Assembly (NCBI GenBank): GCA_943326025.2
Contig: CALPRR020000087.1
Coordinates: 1 to 9,383 of the forward strand
Source: Candidatus Kuenenia stuttgartensis
GTDB taxonomy: Bacteria > Bacteroidota > Bacteroidia > Flavobacteriales_D > Crocinitomicaceae
Direction: 5' to 3'
Length of the DNA: 9,383 bases
In this document: positions 1 through 6,419 of the stretch, in pieces
Position numbering within the stretch: the stretch's first letter is position 1
Layout of the letters: each line of letters opens with the position of its first letter
Notes under the pieces: generated by a model
Databases searched by the model: none
Seen by the model: only the letters and a program-made list of their open reading frames with translations
Told to the model about the DNA's origin: nothing
Made by a program: the position numbers and the translations under genes

Positions 1-272
1 AATGGCATTTTTAGAGTATTATAACCTGCATATTCAAATTGCAAAAAATATTCTCCTTGTTTAATGTTTTGGAATACAAATCTTCCCTCTTCATTTGAGA
101 TGGATCCTGTAATAAAAAGACTGTCTTTTTCTGATTTTAATAATATATTGACAAAAGGCAAGACTGTTTGGTCAGTCTTGCCTTTAATGATTCCTGATAT
201 TGAAACACTATTGTCTTGCGAAAAGGAAATTTGTAATAATAAAACAAATACTAATAATAATTTGATTTTCAT
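1..272 (-). CDS. N-terminal part of an outer-membrane receptor-like protein (carboxypeptidase-regulatory-like domain), cut by the window edge
   Basis: The frame opens with ATG at 272 and stays open for 90 codons to base 1, so the 3' end lies outside the window. The product starts with a Sec signal peptide (MKIKLLLVFVLLLQISFSQ, cut near residue 19). A beta-sandwich of the CarboxypepD_reg-like type follows: SISGIIKG near residue 28, then PFVNILLKS, TGSISNEEGRFVF and GEYFLQFEYAGY. In Bacteroidota this leader domain normally precedes a plug and a TonB-dependent or OMP_b-brl_3 type outer-membrane barrel. That the missing part is such a barrel is inference. The gene starts 35 bases after the second PepSY-like gene with no promoter visible between them, so it is probably the third gene of that operon. 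It contains a perfect hairpin at 154-185. The frame and domain type are well supported; the full identity is not. Confidence 0.8.
   Translation of the reverse strand, partial: MKIKLLLVFVLLLQISFSQDNSVSISGIIKGKTDQTVLPFVNILLKSEKDSLFITGSISNEEGRFVFQNIKQGEYFLQFEYAGYNTLKMP
154..185. repeat. Perfect 13-bp inverted repeat with a 6-base loop, inside the receptor-like gene
   Basis: AAAGGCAAGACTG at 154-166 is matched exactly by its reverse complement CAGTCTTGCCTTT at 173-185, with loop TTTGGT. It lies about 87-119 bases into the coding sequence of the receptor-like gene. On the coding strand the stem ends in CCTTTTG, so it resembles a weak intrinsic terminator or attenuator, but the U tract is short. 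It is GC-richer than its surroundings. The function is unknown. Confidence 0.7.
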
Positions 273-307
273 TTTTTCAAAAATTTAGTGTTTCAATAAA
301 TATTTTG

Positions 308-724
308 TTATTTCAGAAATTTTCCATTTGAATCAAAAAACAAATCTTTTCCTTTAATTTCAGCTTCATAAGTAATTACTCCTTTTGAATCAGTAATTTT
401 TGCTGCCCCAATGATTGTAGCTTTTGGGTGATTTTTTTTAACATATTCTGCTACACCTTTTGGTAAGTTATTTACTGGAATTTCAAATTCTGATTCTTTT
501 ATATTCCCCTTACCATCTAAAAGAACTGAATTTTTTATTTTATCTTTTGTAAATCCAGCTTCATAATAACCATCTTCCTTCTCCCATTTTGTAACTTTTA
601 CTGAAGAATAATTCTTTTTCATTGCCGATTTAACAGCTTCGGGAACTTCCGATTCTTTTATTTGTTGCGCAAACATTACAGAAGTAAAAGCGCTTGCCAT
701 AAAAACTAATGCTATTTTTTTCAT
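308..724 (-). CDS. Periplasmic PepSY-like protein, second of a tandem pair
   Basis: 138 residues. The Sec signal peptide (MKKIALVFMASAFTSVMFAQ) is cut after about residue 19 and predicts a periplasmic or exported protein. The mature part holds two copies of the PepSY-like (BLIP-fold, PF11396-type) repeat at about 27-81 and 86-138. Each has a VP/LP opening, a helix ending near an aromatic or lysine-rich turn, a hairpin with alternating charges (KWEKEDGYYEAGF in the first copy), and a closing D-x-x-G turn. It is a paralogue of the neighbour at 748-1215: the signal peptides differ at one residue while the mature parts have diverged. Unlike the neighbour it lacks an acidic tail. It lies 23 bases after that gene, so the two are almost certainly co-transcribed from the promoter at 1241-1275. 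Proteins of this type are common beside two-component systems in Bacteroidota. Their biochemical role is not established, and none is assigned here. Confidence 0.88.
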   Translation of the reverse strand: MKKIALVFMASAFTSVMFAQQIKESEVPEAVKSAMKKNYSSVKVTKWEKEDGYYEAGFTKDKIKNSVLLDGKGNIKESEFEIPVNNLPKGVAEYVKKNHPKATIIGAAKITDSKGVITYEAEIKGKDLFFDSNGKFLK

Positions 725-747
725 TTTAATAAGTTTAAAATTAATTA

Positions 748-1215
748 TTATTTTTCATCATCATCTTCACCGACAACTGTTTCTAATTTTTTAACAAAAT
801 TCCCTTTATCGTCAAAAAGGACATCAAAGTGTTCATTTCCTTTTTTCAACTCAGCCTCATACATAACTTTTCCATTTGCATCTGTAATTTTTGCTGATTC
901 AGCTAATTTATGATCTGCATAATTTTTAGTGCAATATTCCATTACAGATTTTGGTAAAGCTGAAGATTCAATCTCCTGTTCATGTTCCATGAATGTTCCT
1001 TTTGAATCAAAAACGGCAGAAGATTCAATTTTGTTTGCTGTGAATTTAGCTTCAATATTTTCACCTTCCTTTTCCCATTCAGTTACTTTTACCCCTGGAA
1101 ATTTTTTACTAAACGAAGTTTTAACTGCTGCTGGAACTTCTGTTTCTTTCATTTCTTGCGCAAACATTACAGATGTAAACGCACTTGCCATAAATACTAA
1201 TGTGATTTTTTTCAT
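748..1215 (-). CDS. Periplasmic PepSY-like protein, first of a tandem pair, with acidic tail
   Basis: 155 residues. The Sec signal peptide is nearly identical to that of the following gene. Two PepSY-like repeats occupy about 27-81 (VPAAVKTSFSKKFPG, Trp47, then an EAKF strand and an FDSKG turn) and 86-143 (LPKSVMEYCTKNYA, then YEAEL and FDDKG). The C-terminus is a short acidic tail (GEDDDE, 149-154) that the paralogue lacks and that could bind cations (inference). It is the first gene of a probable operon with 724-308 and the receptor-like gene at 272-1. The promoter 26 bases upstream carries the direct-repeat boxes also found before the response-regulator gene, so control by that regulator is likely. 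The ATG start is fixed by the signal peptide immediately after it. Confidence 0.9.
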   Translation of the reverse strand: MKKITLVFMASAFTSVMFAQEMKETEVPAAVKTSFSKKFPGVKVTEWEKEGENIEAKFTANKIESSAVFDSKGTFMEHEQEIESSALPKSVMEYCTKNYADHKLAESAKITDANGKVMYEAELKKGNEHFDVLFDDKGNFVKKLETVVGEDDDEK

Positions 1216-1240
1216 TTTTATTGTTTTTAAGTTTATTCTT

Positions 1241-1275
1241 CAAATGTACTTTATGAATCTAAAGCAAATCTTTAG
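1241..1275 (-). promoter_or_regulatory. Predicted response-regulator box and promoter of the PepSY operon
   Basis: Read on the minus strand: CTAAAGA (1275-1269), N4, CTTTAGA (1264-1258), N9, TACATTTG (1248-1241). The last element matches the Bacteroidota -7 consensus TAnnTTTG exactly. The two heptamers start 11 bases apart, about one helical turn, which is typical of tandem OmpR-family sites. The box lies where the -33 element would sit, as for an activator touching RNA polymerase. The predicted transcription start is near 1236, giving a leader of about 21 bases before ATG at 1215. The same arrangement with the same spacings occurs at 7088-7122 and 9266-9300. Confidence 0.75.
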
Positions 1276-1280
1276 ATAGA

Positions 1281-1433
1281 TTATTTTGAAATTATTATTT
1301 TATCTTTTTTAATAGATTCTCCTCCGCTTAATATCTCATAGAAGTAAATACCATTATTTAAATTAGATAAATCGATGGTACTTTTCTTATTAATTGAAGA
1401 CAATTCATAATTGATTGATTTTTGACCTATAAC
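1281..1433 (-). pseudogene. Remnant of a type IX secretion C-terminal sorting domain (type A), no start codon
   Basis: Reading minus from 1433, 50 codons stay open to a TAA at 1283-1281. The translation reads VIGQKSINYELSSI, then TIDLSNLNNGIYFYEI, and ends GESIKKDKIIISK. This is the pattern of the type A T9SS sorting domain (family known as TIGR04183): a GQ(K) turn, an I-x-L-x-x-L-x-x-G-I-Y-F core, and a K-I-I-I-x-K end. The usual first part with the YPNP motif is missing, there is no in-frame Met, and an in-frame TGA at 1436-1434 closes the frame upstream. It overlaps the last codons of the lipoprotein gene at 1427 by 7 bases in the -1 frame. No classic slippery heptamer is visible there, so I read it as the leftover 3' end of a lost secreted-protein gene, not as a frameshift extension. 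It implies that the lineage has or had a type IX secretion system. Confidence 0.75.
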
Positions 1434-1777
1434 TCACATCCAGAATCTTCATTCTGATTGTCTTCGTTGTCATTTTCTACTTCTGTTTCTTCTGAAATAA
1501 ATTGACCATCTAATCCAAAAAACACTTTCTTTTCTGCATCTTGAATCTTAAACACAGCACAAAATGAACTTCCATCTTTATCGAACCAAATAAGGTTTGT
1601 TGCTCCGCTATATCTTTCGGTCATAGTTTTTTGAACTGTTGTTGGTATGGCATCCGATTGAACTATTGCACATTTTTTTTCCTTTCTCTTAAAAGGATGA
1701 AACTCTCCTTCTTTTTCACATGATGACAAAAACACAAGTGAACAAACAATTAACATTTTTCTTTTAATACAACTCAA
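1427..1777 (-). CDS. Small lipoprotein with a single PepSY-like repeat
   Basis: 116 residues if translation starts at the TTG at 1777-1775. The ATG at 1756-1754 would give 109. I prefer TTG because it supplies the basic n-region (SCIKRK) before the hydrophobic MLIVCSLVFL and puts the lipobox Cys (LSSC) at residue 20. The ATG start would leave a 12-residue signal without any basic residue. The mature protein begins CEKEGEF. Residues about 44-101 match one PepSY-like repeat of the genes downstream: IP at 44-45, Trp64 (19 after the Pro, the same spacing as P28/W47 in the 1215-748 protein), FCAVF, then FGLDGQF and EETEVE. The tail (101-116) is acidic. It follows the DUF4249 gene by 13 bases and probably ends the operon driven by the ECF promoter at 5025-5054. 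No function has been assigned; the family call rests on this manual alignment. Confidence 0.78.
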   Translation of the reverse strand: MSCIKRKMLIVCSLVFLSSCEKEGEFHPFKRKEKKCAIVQSDAIPTTVQKTMTERYSGATNLIWFDKDGSSFCAVFKIQDAEKKVFFGLDGQFISEETEVENDNEDNQNEDSGCEL

Positions 1778-1790
1778 TTTTAATTATTAA

Positions 1791-2687
1791 TTACTCTGGA
1801 TAAATAAACAAGACAGAATCCGATATTACAGCAGATCCAAAAACACCAATACACCCTTCAATTTTTGTTTTTAGATATACTGGCTCAACGAATGGATTCA
1901 ATTGTGCCAATTTTTGTTTGTCAATGTTGTCATAAAATTCAGCTGAACTTTTATCTAAAGATTGTAAAAACAAATAGGTAACATCACCTTGCTTGTGTTT
2001 TAGAGCAGGTTCAATAACAAATTGCATGTTTTGACCATCTAATCCAGTATCAAAATAAATTGATCTTCCAAATTCAGAATAACTAAATTGACCACTTCCG
2101 ATACAAGTACTATGAACTAATCCAAGATTTGATGCACCATAAACTGTGCTGTCAACTGTTCTATTCATTTGAAATCGATAAAAATTTTCACTTCCTGCGA
2201 TATCATTAAAATTCATTATTACGCCTTCATGATCTCCATATACGTCATGAAAGGAATGAACAAAATCTGTTGATGAAATGGTCGCTTTAGGTTGGTTTAT
2301 AGTAGTAGAAGATGAATACGTTTTTCCTTGATAAGTGACTGAAAGTGTATAAGTTTGACCAATAACTGCTGGAATTGAACCTTTATAAAAAGGAACCCAT
2401 CTACATCTAAAATTATCAAACACTGAGTCCGCAACTAAATTATCTATAGAACTACCCGTAATAGTTACAATAGCTCCTTTCACAAATAATTGTGAAGGAC
2501 TTGAGCTTGGATCAAAAAAAGGAACACTATTACTTAAATATAATTGAGGTACTTTTCCAGGGTATAAAATACACTCGATTGACAATTGAGATTCATAAGG
2601 TAATGGTGCAATTTTTATATCTTTTTGACATGAACTCACAAGTCCAACAAACAATAATATCGAATAAAATATTTTTAATTTCCTCAT
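1791..2687 (-). CDS. DUF4249 family lipoprotein, probable partner of the TonB-dependent receptor
   Basis: 298 residues from ATG at 2687. The frame is open further upstream to an ATG at 2777, but that start would lie inside the receptor gene and bury the signal peptide. The start at 2687 gives a clean lipoprotein signal (MRKLKIFYSILLFVGLVSSC, Cys20) and begins 4 bases after the receptor stop. The mature part fits DUF4249: PYESQLSIECILYPG, then QLYLSNSVPFFDP (the family's 'L-x-x-S-x-P-y-f' region), an early beta-sandwich with GQTYTLSVTYQGKTYSS, and a C-terminal region with YLFLQSLDKSSAEFYDN. The family is usually encoded directly after TonB-dependent receptors, and its function is not established. 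An outer-membrane lipoprotein that helps the receptor is inference. The residues after the Cys (QKD) could be compatible with surface export but do not prove it. Confidence 0.85.
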   Translation of the reverse strand: MRKLKIFYSILLFVGLVSSCQKDIKIAPLPYESQLSIECILYPGKVPQLYLSNSVPFFDPSSSPSQLFVKGAIVTITGSSIDNLVADSVFDNFRCRWVPFYKGSIPAVIGQTYTLSVTYQGKTYSSSTTINQPKATISSTDFVHSFHDVYGDHEGVIMNFNDIAGSENFYRFQMNRTVDSTVYGASNLGLVHSTCIGSGQFSYSEFGRSIYFDTGLDGQNMQFVIEPALKHKQGDVTYLFLQSLDKSSAEFYDNIDKQKLAQLNPFVEPVYLKTKIEGCIGVFGSAVISDSVLFIYPE

Positions 2688-2691
2688 TTTT

Positions 2692-4995
2692 TTAAAATTT
2701 AAAATTGTAAGTAACACTAGGAATGATAGGTAGTAAGGATACTTGTTTTGCTTTAGGTTCTTGTGTAATTGCATCAACAGTTAAGTACACAAAATAGGGG
2801 TTACGTCTACTGTAAACATTGTAAATACTAAATACCCATTCAGTTGTTATTGGATATTTTTTCTTACCCATTGTTTTATATTTTTTATAAGTCGCTCCAA
2901 TATCTAAATGATGATTTGCATGCATTCGATAATTGTTTCTCTTATCAAAAACTTGATAAACACCGTCGTACAAACTTCCTCCATCTGCAACACTGACTTT
3001 TCCAACAGGTAATGTATATGGACTTCCTGTAGAGAAAACGAAGTCAGCTGATAAAGTCCACCTTTTTGACAATTCATACGTTCCAACTACTGATAAAACA
3101 TGTCTTCTATCGTATTTAAAAGCAAATTTTTGACCGTAATTTAAATCTTTAAATTGTTGATTTGTCCATGATAGCGTATATGAGACCCAACCTGTCAATT
3201 TACCTGTGTTTTTTCGTAAAAAGAATTCTGAACCATAACTCCAACCTTTACCAAAAACCAAAGATTTATCAATGTTCGATTGCTCTAATAACTGAGTTCC
3301 TTCTTTATAACCAACTTGATTTTGCATAGACTTATAGTACATTTCAATACTTGCTTCGTATTTATTTTCTTTAAAATTTCTAAAATATCCAATTGCATAT
3401 TGCTCTGATCGTTCAGGCTTGGTTATTGCACTTGATGGAATCCATAAATCAAAAGGTAAAGAAGCACTTGAGCTCGATACAATATGCAAAAATTGATTCA
3501 TAACTGTATATGCTGCTTTAATCGAAGAAGTAGAATCTACTGAAATTTTTAGAGTTGCTCTTGGTTCCCATGTATAATATGAAACATCTTTTGTAATAAA
3601 AGCTGGAGTTCTAATACCAACGCTTAAACCAACTTTTTTAGATATTGTTATCTCATCGTTTAAATAAAGAGCCATTTCGTTTGAATATCTTGGTGGAATA
3701 TTATTGATAGTAATATTAGCAATTATTAAATCCTTTGGAATTTTAGCAGAATTACCACTAGAAAGAAATGTATGGTAGGTGTAGTTTGCTCCAAACTTAA
3801 TTTTATGTCGTGAATTTGGATAATACTGAAATTCCGTTTTTCCGTTCATATCATTTATTCCAGAATAAACTTGTGCATAGTATTTACCTTGAATTGTTGA
3901 TAGATTTAAGTAATAGGTATTGTAAATGAAAGATGTATTTAAAAAAAGTTTATTGCCAAATAAATGATTCCAACGGAGTGTAGCTGTTGAGTTACCAAAA
4001 CCAATTCCGTAATTTATACTACTGGCAGATTTATATCCTGCATTGTCATTCCCTTTAAAGGCACTTAAAAATAATCGATCCTTTTTAGAAATTCGCCAAT
4101 TTATTTTAGCGTTTAAATCGTAAAAATTATATGTTGTTGTAATATCTTTAGGCAAGAATGGTTTTATTATTAAATCTAAATATGTTCTTCGAGCAGAAAC
4201 AATAAAAGATGCCTTGTTTTTCACTATTGGTCCCTCAATTGTGATATTTGATGAAATCAAACCAATTCCTGCATCAACTTTGAATTTTTGGTTATTTCCT
4301 TCTTTCATAGTTAAATCCAATATAGATGATAATCTTCCACCATATTGTGCGGGAAAACCTCCTTTTATTAATGTTACATTATTCAACGCTTTTGTATTAA
4401 ACGCACTAAATAGACCAAATAAATGGTTGGGATTATAGACCAAGGCTTCATCTAATTGCACGAGATTTTGATCAGTGTTCCCTCCACGAACAAAAAAACC
4501 AGTTGTCCCACCATTTCCTGATTGGACTCCTGGTAGAAGCTGAATCACTTTTAAAACATCCGTTTCTCCAAATATTGCGGGGAGATCTTTTATTTTTTGA
4601 ATCGGTATTTCAATTACACCCATTTGTGCTCGTTGAACATTTTTATCTGATTGTTTTGCTGTGACTACAACTTCTTCTAACTTTTTAGAAAGATCCACCA
4701 ATTCTATATTTAACTCAATATTTTCTTTAAGAAATATTTGTTTTAGTTGCGGTTTAAAATTAAGGTATGAAATAATTAAGCCACTACTGTCTTCTTTTGG
4801 AACAGTTAAGGAATAGAAGCCATAATTATTTGTTACTACTTCTGTTTTAGTTGATGTGCAATAAACAACTGCCCCAATTAAAGATTCTCCTGTTTCACTA
4901 TCCTTAATAAACCCACTTATTGTCACATTTTGCCCAAAAATGGATGAAAAATTTAATAGGAAGATAATCAATATTGCACTTTTTTTATTTTTCAT
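2692..4995 (-). CDS. TonB-dependent outer-membrane receptor with carboxypeptidase-regulatory-like N-terminus
   Basis: 767 residues. In order: Sec signal peptide (1-22, ending IFGQ); CarboxypepD_reg-like beta-sandwich (about 24-105: TISGFIKDSETGESLIGAVV, NNYGFYSLTVP); linker LEEVVVTAKQ, as in SusC/FecA-like receptors; plug domain (about 120-235) with DVLKVIQLLPGVQSG, FFVRGGNTDQNLVQLDEA and GGFPAQYGGRLSSILDL; then a 22-strand-type barrel ending in an aromatic terminal residue (YNFKF), as expected for BAM-assembled proteins. It would import a substrate across the outer membrane using TonB/ExbBD energy. The substrate is unknown, and no SusD-like gene is present. The next gene, DUF4249, starts 4 bases later. 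Upstream is a dedicated ECF-type promoter (5025-5054), so this operon is probably the sigma factor's target. Confidence 0.93.
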   Translation of the reverse strand: MKNKKSAILIIFLLNFSSIFGQNVTISGFIKDSETGESLIGAVVYCTSTKTEVVTNNYGFYSLTVPKEDSSGLIISYLNFKPQLKQIFLKENIELNIELVDLSKKLEEVVVTAKQSDKNVQRAQMGVIEIPIQKIKDLPAIFGETDVLKVIQLLPGVQSGNGGTTGFFVRGGNTDQNLVQLDEALVYNPNHLFGLFSAFNTKALNNVTLIKGGFPAQYGGRLSSILDLTMKEGNNQKFKVDAGIGLISSNITIEGPIVKNKASFIVSARRTYLDLIIKPFLPKDITTTYNFYDLNAKINWRISKKDRLFLSAFKGNDNAGYKSASSINYGIGFGNSTATLRWNHLFGNKLFLNTSFIYNTYYLNLSTIQGKYYAQVYSGINDMNGKTEFQYYPNSRHKIKFGANYTYHTFLSSGNSAKIPKDLIIANITINNIPPRYSNEMALYLNDEITISKKVGLSVGIRTPAFITKDVSYYTWEPRATLKISVDSTSSIKAAYTVMNQFLHIVSSSSASLPFDLWIPSSAITKPERSEQYAIGYFRNFKENKYEASIEMYYKSMQNQVGYKEGTQLLEQSNIDKSLVFGKGWSYGSEFFLRKNTGKLTGWVSYTLSWTNQQFKDLNYGQKFAFKYDRRHVLSVVGTYELSKRWTLSADFVFSTGSPYTLPVGKVSVADGGSLYDGVYQVFDKRNNYRMHANHHLDIGATYKKYKTMGKKKYPITTEWVFSIYNVYSRRNPYFVYLTVDAITQEPKAKQVSLLPIIPSVTYNFKF

Positions 4996-5024
4996 AAATT
5001 AAAATTAAATGAACTCTTAACTAT

Positions 5025-5054
5025 TAGATAGACTTATGATGAATATGGTTGGGT
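5025..5054 (-). promoter_or_regulatory. Predicted ECF-sigma promoter of the receptor operon
   Basis: Minus strand: ACCCAACC (5054-5047), 18 bases, TCTA (5028-5025). The sigma gene's own upstream region has the same two elements at exactly the same spacing (7040-7033 and 7014-7011), and the block TTCAT lies at the same place in both spacers. Twenty of the 30 positions are identical. The AAC core and TCT-type -10 with this spacing are typical of ECF promoters. It lies in the 76-base gap between the anti-sigma stop and the receptor start. The predicted start of transcription is near 5018, with a leader of about 22 bases. Confidence 0.75.
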
Positions 5055-5071
5055 GAAAAAATTATAAATAA

Positions 5072-6418
5072 TTAAAAATGCCATTTGCACCCCAAATTAA
5101 TACCGAGTGATAAGGGGTAATTTGAAACAGGATCTTTGCTTATAGGAGTTAAAGCGCTTCTAAAGGTAGGCTCCAATAAGAATGATATATTTCTAGTCAA
5201 TTTATACGAAACCCCAAGCCCTAAAATTCCTCCCAAATATTGTTCTTGGAGTCCTTCAATGTTTTTTATTTTTTCTTGTATTGTTGGCGAACTGATAACT
5301 AATTTTTCACCTGCTAAAAAATTTATGCTTAATCCAAATTGAGCATAATAACTAAACTTATTTCGTGTAATTTGATAGTTCAAAACAACAGGTAAACTGA
5401 TAACACGAATGGATTGCAGTGAATTTGAATTAATAATTAAGCTATCTCCTAGATTAGGTATTGTATTAAAACGATTTGGTAATTCTGAACTTCCATAAGA
5501 AGTATTAAATTTATAGTGTACTTCTCCATCATTTCCTAAGCTAGCATAAATAGTCCGAGGTTTAATTGTTTGAACTAATTGAGTATATGTACCTCCAATT
5601 TTTACTCCCCAGTTTTTTGATAAATCGTACCCTATCACAAAACCAGAATTAAAGGAGAAATCAGGCATTTCACTTTCGTAATTTCCGTCATTCTGATCTC
5701 CATAGTTTTGATTTGTATATTTTCTAGTATAATCAGGGGAAAAATAGATTGAAAGTGAAAAATTACTAGATGAATCAATTTTTGATAAACCAATATTTTT
5801 CTGCTCAATTATGCTGTTAAAATACCTTTGACTAGAACAAAGTAAGCGTAAATCTAATAATTGTAATTTGCCAATATATTTATCAAAATCATTTTTATTA
5901 TTAGTAAAATAGGTAGATGAATCAATGTTTTTTATTGAAAGTAAATTATCAATTTTATGGTTTGTTTTTAATTTTTCTCTGAAGCTATTTCCTTTATTTA
6001 TTTTTAAACTTATTTTTTGAGATGTGAATTTATTTTTATTAGGAGGTATCGAAGAGTTAAATGAAGTGTTTGTTTTTCCCCCATTTTTTTTCTCTAATCT
6101 AATTCTATTAAGTTTTGAAATATTAGATTTTTTTTGAGTATGATCATTCTGTGTTTTATCTAGAGTGATTTTTTTATATAAATAAGCCTCATTTTGTGTT
6201 GAATTTGAGTTTAAAAAATAATGTAATCCAACAGATCCAAATAAAAGTAAAAGCGATACAATTGTAACTCTTAAGCGGAATATTATTATTTTATTTCGAT
6301 CATTTGATTTTTTGTCAAGACGATTCTCCAATGATTCCCAAACCTTTTCTGAATGAACCATTTCATAGGGCTCAATCAAACTTTTGAATAAATCATCTAA
6401 TTCATTATTGTTTTCCAT
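5072..6418 (-). CDS. Probable dual-membrane anti-sigma factor: cytoplasmic N-terminus, one membrane helix, periplasmic linker, C-terminal outer-membrane barrel
   Basis: 448 residues with no signal peptide. Residues 1-45 are charged and cytoplasmic (LDDLFKSLIEPYEMVHSEKV then WESLENRLDKK, a W-x-x-L-x-x-x-L motif common in Bacteroidota anti-sigma-like proteins). One hydrophobic helix lies at about 50-68. A long polar Lys/Asn/Ser-rich linker spans about 70-215. From about 219 alternating beta-strands follow (SLSIYFSPDYTRKY, GYDLSKNWGVKIGGTYTQ, RVISLPVVLNYQI, FSYYAQFGLSINFLAG, LGVSYKLTRNISFLLEPTFR), ending CKWHF. This matches the PorT/OMP_b-brl type. The gene starts 1 base after the sigma-factor stop (TAAGATG), implying translational coupling and a functional pair. 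The architecture matches the dual membrane-spanning anti-sigma factors (Dma) I recall from Bacteroides thetaiotaomicron. That it binds this sigma factor is inference from context. An alternative reading is an ordinary membrane-anchored barrel protein. Confidence 0.8.
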   Translation of the reverse strand: MENNNELDDLFKSLIEPYEMVHSEKVWESLENRLDKKSNDRNKIIIFRLRVTIVSLLLLFGSVGLHYFLNSNSTQNEAYLYKKITLDKTQNDHTQKKSNISKLNRIRLEKKNGGKTNTSFNSSIPPNKNKFTSQKISLKINKGNSFREKLKTNHKIDNLLSIKNIDSSTYFTNNKNDFDKYIGKLQLLDLRLLCSSQRYFNSIIEQKNIGLSKIDSSSNFSLSIYFSPDYTRKYTNQNYGDQNDGNYESEMPDFSFNSGFVIGYDLSKNWGVKIGGTYTQLVQTIKPRTIYASLGNDGEVHYKFNTSYGSSELPNRFNTIPNLGDSLIINSNSLQSIRVISLPVVLNYQITRNKFSYYAQFGLSINFLAGEKLVISSPTIQEKIKNIEGLQEQYLGGILGLGVSYKLTRNISFLLEPTFRSALTPISKDPVSNYPLSLGINLGCKWHF

Positions 6419-6419
6419 C

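Noticed and set aside
1420..1440. Programmed -1 frameshift joining the lipoprotein to the T9SS sorting domain
   Set aside because: No slippery heptamer is visible, the sorting domain lacks its first third, and adding a T9SS tail to a lipoprotein would make little sense.
2688..2777. Upstream extension of the DUF4249 gene to the ATG at 2777
   Set aside because: It would overlap the end of the TonB receptor gene and place about 30 residues before a textbook lipoprotein signal peptide. The ATG at 2687, 4 bases after the receptor stop, fits better.
3185..3192. ACCCAACC on the plus strand
   Set aside because: It lies inside the receptor coding sequence on the opposite strand, and no TCTA follows at 18 bases.
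4411..4431. TCCCAACC followed by TCTA on the minus strand, resembling the ECF motif
   Set aside because: The spacer is 10 bases, not 18, the first base differs, and it lies within the receptor gene with no gene start downstream.
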